Assembly (NCBI GenBank): GCA_021399435.1 | Contig: JAJTUP010000036.1 | Coordinates: 620,001-684,000, forward strand | DNA length: 64,000 nt | Direction: 5' to 3' | Origin: Diaporthe sp. PMI_573 | Taxonomy: Eukaryota > Ascomycota > Sordariomycetes > Diaporthales > Diaporthaceae | In this document: piece by piece, positions 11,444 through 22,013 of the stretch | Position numbering within the stretch: position 1 is the first letter of the stretch | How the letters are laid out: every line of letters begins with the position of its first letter | Notes under the pieces: generated by a model | Database searches by the model: none | What the model was told of the DNA's origin: nothing | The model's input: the letters and a program-made list of their open reading frames with translations, nothing else | Translations under genes and position numbers: made by a program

Positions 11444-11894
11444 TGCTTCGATCGCAAATGCTCTGCGTGAAAGTGGTTGTCTGGATGGAAGGTGGTAAGA
11501 AGAGTTGAAGAGTGTCACATAAATTGACGTACGAGAAGAGAGTGAGGTCGTTGCCAACAGGTTGAGTGCATGAATAGAAATCCATGATTGGCAGAGCAAG
11601 CGCCGTCATTACTGCATTGTAACGTTGACCAGGGTAGAGTGGAGTGCAAGTGGACAACACTGTACAAGGCATCAAGACGCGTTTATAATAGAATTTTTTT
11701 TTATTTTTTTTTTTTAAAAAAAAACCTTTCTTCTCCATGCCAGACTGAGGGATCAGTTGTCTGGTGAGCAACTAAATATGTATTCGCAATGGTGGGAACG
11801 GTTCTTTCAGGTCTATTAATAAAAGCTAGAACAGACTTGCTGCAGTGGAATAACGAGTTCCGGCGAGCGACAACAAGCGCTCAACCTAGCACCA
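11444..11894. other. Intergenic with T/A-rich tract, between SRA gene and HET gene 2
   Basis: This is the HET gene 2 promoter side and the SRA gene 3' side. At about 11693-11734 a long T tract interrupted by one A is followed by nine A, a self-complementary AT block. No gene is supported. Confidence 0.6.
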
Positions 11895-13301
11895 TCATTT
11901 TCCCTCTTCCTCTTCAGCCTCAGGCTCCTCCGATGGGGGGACAAGATCCGTATCGATATTAGATATCCTCCTCCTGTAGAACTCCTGTGCTCCCCCAGCA
12001 CCAGCACCAGCCTCCGGGGCTCTTGGACTGTTCAGTCTCATCTCAGACTTGAACGCGCGACTCCGGCGCCAATGGCCTCGTTCAATTCTCTCCTTGTCCC
12101 GTCTAATGATCCATTCCGTGAGTCTTGCATCGCCCTCTGTCTGCTTGATTCTCTCCCTCTCCAACTTCTCATACAGGCTCCAGTCGTCGAGCTGCGAAGG
12201 TCTCGGAATGTGGAGGATCTCCTCAATCGGGGTCTGACCCGACAATCGTTCTAGAGTGAGTCGCATGGAGTATATTTCGGTTGCTTGGTCAAGTTTGAGA
12301 CTCCAACTCCTGAGAATATAACTGCTTTAATGTCAGTACAGATACCGTGTAACAGCATCTACGACCGCTTTCACTCACAGCCCGTCGTATCTAAGCCCAG
12401 CCACAGGAGCATACATGCTTTTCAAGCGGAAACCCCTGAGGACCTTGGTCTTCTGGCCCACCTGTGTGAGCAAATTGTAGAACATTTCGTGCTGCTTTCC
12501 GTGGTTATAGTACTCCGTTCTACCGTCAGCCAGTCTCTCCTCGCTGCCTGTCAAAAGTGGAAGTGCGGCAACGCCATAGCGGCCCTTGGTCGGTTTCTGA
12601 GAAGCAGCGCCAACAATGCCGTCTCGGTGAGCGCAGCCGATGTTGAGCCACCAGCTACACGAGCGGTCAGTCTTTGGCCCTTCGATATCATGGATTTCTC
12701 ACGGAAGGGGAGATACTCACGTTCCAGGGGTGTAACGCAAGCTCACCTCGGCTTCTGAAAGCTCGTGCACGATCGACTGCTTCGGTGACCATGTGCCCAA
12801 TCCGTCGGAGGCTATGGCAGAGAACACAACGTCCCGAAGAGCGTTGGAAAAGAGACTGTCCAATCTGTATTGGTCCAGTGCGAAGTACTCCGACTTGAAG
12901 CGGGCACGCCAGTGTTTCTGCAGGCTTTGTACTTTTTCAACCTCAGACCCTAATCCCACCTCTGCGATGCGTGGTCTGGCTGAATCGCTTTCGATCTCGT
13001 ACACGCGGATGATCTCGGCAAGCAGTTTATCAAGTCGAGTATTCTGGATGACAGAGAATGTGATGTTCTGGCTCGCGTGGGTCGGTCTTGGAGCTTTCGG
13101 GGCTGTCTTCTCATCGATCTCGTCCACAAGCATCATGTCCAGAACAAAAGCCAACTCTTCCAGCTCGAGCAGTGTGAGTGTCCCACCCTGGGATATGGCA
13201 GCACGAATGGTATCAGATAATCCGAGAAGCTTTGAGACGTTCCTACATGATTCGTTAGTGATTATCGCCCCACCCCCTTTATCTTTTCCCTTCACCAGCA
13301 T
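11895..13301 (-). CDS. SRA-YDG domain protein
   Basis: Exons 12721-13301, 12379-12654 and 11895-12321 give about 427 residues. Donors are GTGAGT for both introns; acceptors are GTGTAG and AAGCAG. Residues about 190-310 match the SAD/SRA (YDG) domain: G-T-W-W entry, H-R-D-G-I-V-G-A-A-S, G-R-Y-G-V-A-A-L, K-V-L-R-G and the hallmark R-Y-D-G-L-Y (282-287, re-formed by splicing), then S-G-Q-T-P-I-E-E. SRA domains flip out 5-methylcytosine or bind hemimethylated DNA (UHRF1, SUVH); I see no SET or RING partner. The C-terminal tail is highly charged (R-R-D-K-E-R-I-E-R, then E-E-E-E-G-K). The start is uncertain: TCACTAAC and ATGTAG just before 13242 look like an intron end, so the true first exon may lie upstream. 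Confidence 0.8.
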
Positions 13302-15006
13302 CGCTCAGGAGTTATTTAGCCTGCTCTGTGGCTGCGTGCTCTCAACAGACAGTGAATTTGTTAGATAGGCGATACACAGACGCCACGTATCATAGTTGCC
13401 GGGTCCCTCTCAAGAGCCCAAGGTGCTTGCTGCCTATAGAGCCGTCCACAGTCATGTTCAACATTGGGGAAGAATGGGAAAGAAACACGGACCAACCGGT
13501 GTCACTGATCCACACACTGGCCTCACTGCTTCTTGAACCAAATGATTCATTTGTCGACACTCTCGGCAGGGTGGCTGATGTTGTCACCAGTCAGTAGTAG
13601 GACTGGAAAAACCGAGGGCCCCGTCAGGAGTTATAGACTCACGAGTTTGTTCGGTGCTGCCGTCATAGGAATCCGACCTTGGGAGAAGCACTTCCCGGAA
13701 CTGTACGTCCTGACAAGAAGCGTGTCAATACTGAGATGCATAGTTGTGCTGCGGCAGGGATCGTGGACTTGCCTCTGCTGGACCCACTACGCGAACGCGC
13801 CGCTGTGGCCTGCTATCTTCAGATGATGAATGTCGACGGTGCAGGCGCATTGCCCGAGAAAGGCTCGACTCCAGGTTGCGAAGGCAGAATCCGGGATGGT
13901 TTGGGTCATGATGAGGGCCATCCTGATCGGCTGGTTGCCAGAATCGTTTCTTGTGGAACGTGGGCTCGTGACGTACCCGAGCCTTGTCCCGGGCCCCGTG
14001 CGACAGCATCATTGAAAGCTGTGATTGATCGCCGCCCGTGTGGTGCGTAGAGCCTGTCCGTGTCTCATGATGGATGGCGCAAACCCATAACAAGTGTGCG
14101 ACTCGAAGCCGTCTGCAGCGCAGGTGCTGTGCTGCGGGGGACACCTTCCCAAATAGATGGTTGTTTTCACCCGAGAGGCATACACACACCTGAGATTGAA
14201 CATCGTGCCTTCCAATTCAAATCAACACTCCCACTGCATCCGTGTCGAGGAGTTTGTATGACCTTGAGAGACAAATGTTGCCAAGTTTGGACGAGAGCCG
14301 CAAGGTGAAATTAGCAGACCAGAAATATGCAGTCATCGAGTTGGCAACATTACACGAATTTGGTTTCCCCCCCATTAAATCACAAATTTTGTAGAAAAGC
14401 CTATTTATCTCTGGAACCGCATGGGAACGCAAGTGTGACCTTGGGGCTGATTCAACACTTTGATTTGGAAGTAAAGAAAAGCAAGAGGACGAGGAGCGGT
14501 ATATCAGAGCCATGACACTCAGGCGCGAAATTACACGAGGATATCATGGCATGATCTTTGTGTCCTTGGATTTTTCATCGGACTCGTGTTGTGATGGGCA
14601 AAGAGCCAACCTTCTTCTGCAGAGTGGGATAATGTTCCAAAAGATATACTGCATGACGAGATGTGGGAGATATTCATGGAGGATTGAGTTCCGCAGACAA
14701 CGGAAGAGTAAAGCAGACGGAACTGACAGTCTTCAAATGTGAAGCTTTCAATGCTATGGGTGTTTACAAATGCTGGTCTGTCTCCAAAGAGTGATGATGA
14801 TGTGAGGAGACGTAGAATGGCAGCCTTCTGCAATTGAAGTGTGCATGGGTGGTGCCACCGGTGCCGTGATCGGCCCCGCCACGGCTGCGATTGTCCAGTT
14901 TGCTTTGTCATGGGATCTTTTCGACTCGGGACAGCTGCTTCTTCTTCGCTCGACAACAGGCAATTGAACAGAAGGCAGCACAGTCCTCAGACACCACACC
15001 GCCAGG
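13302..15006. other. Intergenic, divergent upstream region of SRA and cysteine synthase genes
   Basis: About 1.7 kb. Open frames of up to 154 codons occur on both strands but overlap one another and match no family I know. The SRA gene may have a missed first exon here. Otherwise nothing is supported. Confidence 0.5.
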
Positions 15007-16228
15007 ATGATAAGGCAAAGTGTTCGGTCCTTTGCGACCAGCGCCCTGCGCATGGCCGAGGCCTCTTCGCCCAAGCTGGGCATTGCCCACGCCCAAGGAG
15101 TCGCCCAGGGCCTGACTGGAGGTACGGCTCGCTCATCACAAAAACACAGACACATATACACAAGCACATACACACCTACGGCAGTCTGCCGCATCTCAAA
15201 TGGACTGCACATGCTAACCTCCCCCGGCAGCCATCGGAAACACCCCGCTGATCCGCCTGAACAAGATCTCCGAGCGGACCGGCTGTGAGGTGCTCGGCAA
15301 GGCCGAGTTCATGAACCCAGGCGGCTCAGTCAAGGACCGCGCGGCGCTGTACGTGGTGAAAGACGCCGAGCGCAAGGGCCTGCTCAGGGCGGGCGGCACC
15401 GTCGTCGAGGGCACCGCGGGCAACACGGGCATCGGCCTGGCCCACGTGTGCCGGTCGCTGGGCTACCGCCTCGTCATCTACATGCCCAACACGCAGTCTC
15501 AGGGCAAGATCGACCTGCTTCGCCTGCTGGGCGCCGAGGTCTACCCCGTGCCCGCCGTCGCCTTCGACAACCCGGAGAACTACAACCACCAGGCCCGCCG
15601 CCACGCCGAGCGCCTGGACAACGCCGTCTGGACCAACCAGTTCGACAACACCGCCAACCGCCAGGCCCACATCGAGACCACGGGGCCCGAGATCTGGGCC
15701 CAGACCAGCGGCAAGGTCGACGCCTTCACCTGCGCCACGGGCACGGCGGGTACCTTTGCCGGCGTCACCCGCTACCTCAAGGACGTCAGCGGCGGCAGGG
15801 TCAAGTGCTTCCTGGCCGACCCGCCGGGGAGTGTGCTGCACTCTTACGTCCAGTCCGGGGGCAAGCTGGTCGACAGGACCGGGTCCAGCATTACCGAGGG
15901 CATCGGCCAGGGGCGCATCACGGACAACCTGAAGCCCGACATTGGCCTGGTGGACGACTCGCTGCACATCCCTGACGAGGAGACAATCGAGATGGTCTAC
16001 CGCTGCCTGGACGAGGAGGGTCTCTACCTGGGTGCCAGCTCCACGCTCAACGTCGTGGCTGCCCAGAAGGCGGCCGAGAAGCTGGGCAAGGGTCACACGG
16101 TTGTCACCATGCTGTGCGATGGAGCCTACAGATACCAGGACCGGCTGTTCTCGAGGAAGTGGCTGACGGAAAAGAAGCTGATAGGATCAATCCCCAAGCA
16201 TCTAGAAAAGTACATCGTCTTGCCATGA
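15007..16228 (+). CDS. Cysteine synthase (PLP-dependent, predicted mitochondrial)
   Basis: Two exons, 15007-15121 and 15231-16228, give 370 residues. The intron has donor GTACGG, branch GCTAACC and acceptor GGCAG, and splits an Ala codon leading into I-G-N-T-P-L-I-R. The fold-type II PLP enzyme motifs are clear: P-G-G-S-V-K-D-R with the PLP lysine at residue 73, the substrate loop [10 protein letters not shown] and the phosphate-binding G-T-A-G-T-F-A-G. The reaction expected is O-acetylserine (or O-acetylhomoserine) plus sulfide to cysteine. The first about 20 residues ([16 protein letters not shown]) are basic, hydroxylated and free of acidic residues, a good mitochondrial presequence, as in the fungal mitochondrial-type paralogue (S. 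pombe Cys12-like). Cystathionine beta-synthase is less likely because there is no C-terminal CBS domain. The 3' end is only 56 bp from the convergent neighbour. Confidence 0.94.
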
Positions 16229-16284
16229 AAGGCGCAAGACTCGTGGTTGATAGATATCAATATTTCACATGCTGTACATATCAC

Positions 16285-17502
16285 TCAAGCCGCCTGTGCG
16301 GGCTCGGCCTCGGCCTTGGGCTCACTTTCCTTCTGCGCCTCGCCGGGCTCGAGGAAGCACTTCTCATACAGGTGCTTCCCCCGCCCCTTCTTCAACCCAG
16401 CCGCTTCAAGAGCAGCCTCCACCTCCCGGGCCACCGGGTCCCTGCGCAGCTTGATCTGGCTTGCAAGGTCGCTGCTCAATCCCTCCATGGCCAGGTCGAA
16501 GCCCTTCAGGATTGGCGACGCTACCAGCGTAAACTTGTTCTTCTCCATCATGTACTCCGTGCCCTCCACGTCTACATACGCCTCATGCGGATGCAGCTCC
16601 AGCAGTCCCTTGCCCTCCGGCCACAGGCTCACGATGACCTGCGCATACCTCCGCATCTTGTCGGCGTGCTCGGTCTTGCCGTGCTTGACCGCAAGCATGG
16701 CTGTGAGGAACAGGGGCGTGGCCAGGACCTGTGGGTCCTTCTTCAGAGGCAAACGGTCCTTGATCAGCTCTGCGCGCTCCTTGTCCCTCGTGTGCAGCTC
16801 GTGACCCTCCCCGTTTAGGATCTCCAGCACCCTCTCGGCGGACTTGAGCGCCGTGTTCAGCGACGAGATGCTCCACCCTGCCTCGGCGGCCTCCCACACG
16901 ATATAGGTCATGATCTCCTGGACCTTCTCCGACATGTCCAGCTTGAAGCCCGTCCTCTCGGGCCTCTTGACAGCCTCGATGACGGGGCCCAGGTTGCCGC
17001 TGGACCCGGCCTTCCTCACGATCTTGGGCCAGTCCGAGACCTCGAACTTGCGGCGCGCGTTGTGCTGTAGCGCCTCGAGCAGCTTGGGCAGCTTCTGCCA
17101 GTCGTCCTTGGTCTTCATGTTGTCGAGGGCCTGGAAGAAGATCTTGCGCGTGTTTGGGACCTCGCCTTTCCTGTAGTCGAGGTATCGGAACTTGATGCGC
17201 TTGCCGTCGATCTCGATCTCGATGGGCTCGAGCTCCAGCTTCTCCTTGTAGCGCTCTCGGAATATCTTTTTCCTCTGGGCCAGGGGTAGCACGCTGGGGA
17301 GGATGATCTTCTGCTGCATCTCGTGTAGGAGGCCGTCGAGCTCGGCGTTGGACGTCTTGGAGAAGGTGATGAGATTGCCTGCTTGCCGTGGCGTCGAGGC
17401 CGAGAAGCATCTGGATTGCTGCGACGGCGGTGCAGCCCGTATCGAGGCCCCTAGGGCAGCCCGACCCGCCCTGAAGGCAGGCCGTATCGAGTTGTTGGAC
17501 AT
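16285..17502 (-). CDS. Predicted mitochondrial protein of unknown function
   Basis: A single exon of 405 residues from the ATG at 17500-17502, chosen over the in-frame ATG at 17541 because it has a better context (GCAGCC-ATG-T) and starts an ideal mitochondrial presequence (MSNNSIRPAFRAG, then repeated Arg/Ala/Ser and C-F-S-A-S-T). The mature part is helical and charged, with motifs such as R-K-I-F-F-Q-A-L-D-N-M and T-Y-I-V-W-E-A-A-E-A-G-W; I see no catalytic motif or membrane segment. The C-terminus is Glu/Ala-rich low complexity. I do not recognise the family. Its divergent neighbour is mitoribosomal bL19m and its convergent neighbour a mitochondrial enzyme, so a mitoribosome or mitochondrial gene-expression role is possible but is inference only. 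Confidence 0.85.
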   Translation of the reverse strand: MSNNSIRPAFRAGRAALGASIRAAPPSQQSRCFSASTPRQAGNLITFSKTSNAELDGLLHEMQQKIILPSVLPLAQRKKIFRERYKEKLELEPIEIEIDGKRIKFRYLDYRKGEVPNTRKIFFQALDNMKTKDDWQKLPKLLEALQHNARRKFEVSDWPKIVRKAGSSGNLGPVIEAVKRPERTGFKLDMSEKVQEIMTYIVWEAAEAGWSISSLNTALKSAERVLEILNGEGHELHTRDKERAELIKDRLPLKKDPQVLATPLFLTAMLAVKHGKTEHADKMRRYAQVIVSLWPEGKGLLELHPHEAYVDVEGTEYMMEKNKFTLVASPILKGFDLAMEGLSSDLASQIKLRRDPVAREVEAALEAAGLKKGRGKHLYEKCFLEPGEAQKESEPKAEAEPAQAA

Positions 17503-17805
17503 GGCTGCTGTAGTTGTCGAAGCGCGGTGCAGCTGGTGCAAGCGTGTCCGCGGCCTGCAGATCGCAAATGTTCAAAAAAGTTGCCCAAGCCATCCAGAAT
17601 TACACAGGTACTCGGGTACATGAGCACCTGAGCCCACTTTAAAGCTGCAACTAACCAATAACGTCCGGCAATTGCTAGCTACCCGCAGCACCCCTGCGCG
17701 AACTTCGTAGTCCCAAGAATTTGAGAAGACGATTGACAAGTCCAGCATCGTCACATGTGGCACCCTCCGCCCTCGCCGCCGTCATAACCCACGCCTTGGC
17801 CCATC
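17503..17805. promoter_or_regulatory. Bidirectional promoter of two mitochondrial-protein genes
   Basis: About 300 bp separates the start codons of the unknown mitochondrial protein (minus) and bL19m (plus). There is no room for separate promoters of typical size, so a shared bidirectional promoter is likely. No specific motif is called. Confidence 0.55.
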
Positions 17806-18592
17806 ATGAATTCATTACCTATACGGCGGCCCCTGGGCTGTCTGAAGACGGTGCTGCGGCACTCAAGACAACAGAACCGGTCATTCCGCCTCAGCAAGGC
17901 CCAGCTGCCCCGGGAAATGCCCCCAGCACCAAGGACACCCGCCCCGGGATTCTGTAGGTCGTCCTTCTTGCGCGAGCCGTGACACGGCGAGACTGACACC
18001 AACTTACCCGCGACAAACAGTCCCAATCCGGGACAAGCACACCCCCGACAAGCTGCGCACCGGCTTCGCGGTCTACACCTCCCCGACCAACGTAATCCCC
18101 TCGCTGAAGCTCACACACCCGCACCTGAAGGCCCCACCGCCGAACCCGGTGGCGGCGCACCACGCCTACCAGATCCGCAAGATGGACCCCTCGGGGGCCC
18201 GGACGCGGCTCTTCTCCAAGGAGAACCCGGACAGCGCGCGCGTGGGCGACATCCTACTGGTAACCACCAAGCGGTCGGCGGAGCCGTTCGCGGGCGTCCT
18301 GATGAGCGTGCGCAGGAGGGGGATAGAGTCGTCCCTACTGCTGAGGGGCCAGCTGGCCAAGACGGGCGTCGAGATGTCCTTCAAGATCTACAGCCGCAAC
18401 GTCACGGGCATCGAGATCATCAAGAGGCGCTCCAGGACGGCGCGCCGCGCCCGCCTCACCTACCTGCGCCAGCCCAAGCACGACATCGGCAGCGTCGAGC
18501 ACCACGTTCGCGAGTGGCGCCGCAGCAGGAATGTCTTTGCCAGCGCTGTCGGCAAGGGCAAGAGGAAGCAGAAGAAGAAGGTCGAGTTCTAG
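17806..18592 (+). CDS. IMG1: Mitochondrial 54S ribosomal protein bL19m
   Basis: Two exons, 17806-17953 and 18021-18592, give 239 residues. The 67-bp intron has donor GTAGGT and acceptor AACAG; a competing frame through the same DNA ends in a stop at the donor and does not fit the phase. Exon 1 starts with a presequence (MNSLPIRRPLGCLKTVLRHS) rich in Arg and lacking acids. Exon 2 carries the bL19 core: G-D-I-L-L-V-T-T-K, F-A-G-V-L-M-S-V-R-R-R-G, S-S-L-L-L-R and G-V-E-M-S-F-K-I-Y-S. A long fungal C-terminal extension rich in Arg/Lys ends K-R-K-Q-K-K-K-V-E-F. bL19 sits at the subunit interface of the large subunit; the yeast homologue Img1 is needed for respiration and mtDNA maintenance. Confidence 0.92.
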
Positions 18593-19187
18593 AGCGGGGA
18601 GGCGCCGGGATATCTTTTGGCGCTGGGAGCGGAGCAGAGACGGAACAGAAAGGTCTCTATACGCAGGCCTTGCGAGGATGTCGTTATTTTGGCCGGAGGC
18701 TAGCGCACTACTGGGGCACACATACTCAGATGGGGAAGCCTCATGCTTCGCAGGGGTCTCTTAAGGAATACACGTGGATGAATTGCGAGTTGTTCACCCG
18801 TGCTATTACCGATTCGAGTCTATGCATGTATTATACCATCTGGCTAGAACGAGTGCTTTCCCAACAAGCACTGGTGCAATGGTGATAGTACAAACTCTAT
18901 TATACAATAAGAGGCCAAACATATGTTGCTGCTTTCCACTATTCCGCACCACGACACAAAAACAGCCATAAGCCCCGGAAAGAAACGCCCCGAGTTGTAA
19001 TACACGAGTATCCCTGTGTGAGTAATGACAGCTACCAAACCGTAAACCAAGGTATGAACCTCTCTTCCTCTTGATTTCTATCGCTGTGTGCGCCTCCCAT
19101 GCATCAAACCTAACCGCCCAAACTTGATGGATTACTGAGAGAGCCTCCCAGATGTGTCAGAGTATAAAAATGACAGGTGGTTCGTTC
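18593..19187. other. Convergent 3' region between IMG1 and TRK1
   Basis: About 0.6 kb of non-coding DNA that should hold the two 3' UTRs. Nothing else is seen. Confidence 0.6.
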
Positions 19188-22013
19188 TTAGACCTCTTCC
19201 CTGTCCCTGTCCCTGTCCCTTTCTCTTGCCAGCGTCGCGTTGTTGACCGACCGTCTCGACGCTGAGTACGTCTCCGACCGGCGCGGCATGCTCATATACG
19301 GATCAAACGCTGGCCCGAGGTGGGACCCCGGGTCGTCCACAGTCGGGTCAGACGTTACCCTCCTAAGGCTCATGTCATGGTGTGGTATCGGGGGCCCAAT
19401 CTGCAGCAGCTGAGAAATTACGTTGGAGTTGACACGATCAACCCGGTTGTCCACGCTCCTGGTGCGCCCGCGGTTGAGACTCCTGCCGTCTGTCGCAACC
19501 GACACGACCGACGCCCTCCTGGGCATCGTCCGCGTCCTCATGCCCGTCAGCGGCGGCTCCTCGGCCTCGTTACGGAAACGGGACTCGCTCGGGAGGAGGA
19601 CGGCGCGGTCGAGACCGTACGGCAAGCCACGGTGGCGGCCTCGGATCTGCATCGCGATGATAACCAATTTGCCCACGACGGAGAACTGGGACGACAGCGA
19701 TGCGTTGACGTTGGTGTATCCCAAGCTCAGGCCGACGGTGCCGTAAGCGCTCACGATCTCGAAGAGGACGGCGAACATGGAGAAGTCATTGCTCGACAGT
19801 CGGGCACCCTCCGATATCGACAGGATGAAGAAGCCAATGAAGATAAACCACAGGTCGAAGGAAAGCTGCCGTCGCAAATGTGCGCCGACGTAGCTGAAAG
19901 AGTTGGCGAGCGTGCCCTCGTCGTCCTCGCCGGTCGCGTCTTGGTAGATGCCGAGGGACTTCTCCTCGTAGACGTTGGTGCGTCGAACAGAGATGGCAAT
20001 GGGGAAGACGGAGATATACATCATAATGAGGTAGGACGTCTGGACAGCGGGGTGCAGATAGCTGAGATTAACACATGAGAACCCAGCTGTCCTCGTCGAC
20101 GCTGCTTGAAAGAGGCCGTCTAGGATCTTGATGCCGGGAGACAGCTCTGCGATCGGTCCGCTGCCAAGCTGGAGAGACATCATTTAGTCTCGCGCACTAG
20201 GCAAGGAAGCTCGGAACTATACTTACATCTAGTATAATAAAAAAGATCAAGTCGATCCCGTTGAGGATGACGAGTAGCCAGAAGAGCCACCATGTCGCCG
20301 CAGCGGGAAATAGCAGAGTAAAGCAGCGACGAGGATGGTCCAAGAGGAACCGAAGTTCTTCCCACAAGCCGGAATGGCGAGGCACCCAGAGGTTCGTGAC
20401 CCAGATGATGAACCGGAGCATCACGGGGAACCCCGTGTTCCCGATGACGATGAAGAAGCTCATGACCAAGAGCGGGAAGACTGCTGTGTTAAAGGAATTC
20501 ATGCTGTCGGGTGTCAAGGTGAAGCCCAGGTCCATGAAGGCAGAGCTGCCAGTGAAAACGCCCCACCACGCCCTTGACTGACCGGCGTCATCCACGATGG
20601 AGCCATAGGACGAGTTGAAAATCCACGGAGTGAGGCATACTACCGCTAGGATCCAAAATCCCCAGAAGTACATGGTAAGTATCAATGAGAGGGTCTTGAG
20701 AGATCTGTACTCGATGCCGCCCAGCTCCTCCCTCTGGTCCTCGCTCAGGTCATGGAATTGCGAGTTTCGTCCCAGCGTGGGCTGCCAGCTCAGGTACGGC
20801 GCTTCATCTTGATCCTTGTCTCTAGTGAGGGCGTTCCTGATCGTGTCGAGGGTCTGGCGCCTCTTCATCCGCGAGAGCGGCGCATCACGCTCATGATGGA
20901 GCTTATCATCGCTCTTGTTGAAGAAACGGGGTTTTCGGAACCTGAATGGGTTAAGCACGTTGATGAAAGCCCTCGCGTCGTCGTTTATGTCATCCATCGT
21001 GCTGTTGTGCTTCGGTTCCTTGGCAGCTGGCTCCTGGATTGTTATTCCCTTGGGACGCCCCGACCTGTCCGCATCAACCGCACTGTTCATCCGCGCCCGT
21101 GGGGACAGCGGCGGGTCTTGCGGCTCGTCGGAGTCCTCCTCGATCCTGCTGGGACGTAGTCCCCTTTCGACATCCATTGGTCCCGGTATACGAAGGACCT
21201 CGTCATTGTTGTTGTTCCGTTGGCGTTCTAGGATGGCAATGTGCTCTTCCTGTGTTCGTTTGCGCGGGTATTTCAGCTGGTCGTCCTCGACGCCGTCGCT
21301 TCTCTTCACGGTTCCTGCAAACCGGATGCCTGGGCCCGGACTGTCAGTCACTGCTGGACCGGAATCCTGCTCAGGAGGCGTCCCATCAGGGCTGACACCC
21401 GAGCTGCTGCCATTCGAGGGCTTGTCCGCATTCTCTAGCACGGTTCCGTCGTTTGTCATCCTCGTCCTGTTGCCATTGTGCATGACGGTTATGTGGCGGC
21501 CATTAACGCCATTTTGCGGCCGAGTCTGCTCTGGCTGTGCCGTAGACTTGGACTTTGAGATGGTGGTCCTGCGATTTCGCGCCTCGCGCACAATGTTCTG
21601 GAATTTCTTTTCGAACCAGAAGAGCCGTAGAAATACAACAAATGAGTTGATGGTGATGGGGCTCGAGGCCATGGAACATAGGGTGACGATGACCTGTTGG
21701 CATGTATTCAGCTTGTTCACGTCAACCGGGTTCAACCCGGCCTGTGTGTTTGCCCCGACGGCGAAGAAGAGCGCATCTATGTACGCGAGTTCCCCGGCGG
21801 CAGTGCCGTAGATGACCACGGATGCCAGAATGGACAGTCCTATGACCCAGAAGTCTGCAGAACCCAGGTCAGATATGTATACGGGCGGTATCGGCATGAC
21901 GGGTGTGACTTACAATGTACAGTAATGAAGTTGAAATGAGGCTTCTTAGACACAAAGGATGGCTTAAGGGATTTGAGCTGATCCCAGAAGATGCTGAAGA
22001 CTGGTGAAACCAT
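19188..22013 (-). CDS. TRK1: TRK-family potassium transporter
   Basis: Three exons, 21914-22013, 20227-21854 and 19188-20168, give 902 residues, typical for fungal Trk. Donors are GTAAGT twice; acceptors are TGCAG and TCCAG. Four membrane-pore-membrane units are visible with their filter segments: N-T-Q-A-G-L-N-P (about 69-76), M-D-L-G-F-T-L, S-T-R-T-A-G-F-S and S-A-Y-G-T-V-G-L. Between units 1 and 2 lies a long cytosolic hydrophilic loop of about 280 residues, rich in Ser/Pro/Arg, the usual regulatory region of fungal Trk. The C-terminal tail is basic and Ser-rich and ends in Arg-Asp/Glu repeats (R-E-R-D-R-D-R-D-R-E). It mediates K+ uptake at the plasma membrane, driven by the membrane potential set by the proton ATPase. 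Confidence 0.95.

Noticed and set aside
15326..16096. 256-codon minus-strand open frame
   Set aside because: Antisense shadow of the GC-rich cysteine synthase exon; Val/Leu/Gly-rich without motifs.
16583..17593. 336-codon minus-strand frame overlapping the mitochondrial unknown gene
   Set aside because: Arg/Gly/Gln-rich shadow in a different frame of the same strand; the chosen frame has a presequence and balanced composition.
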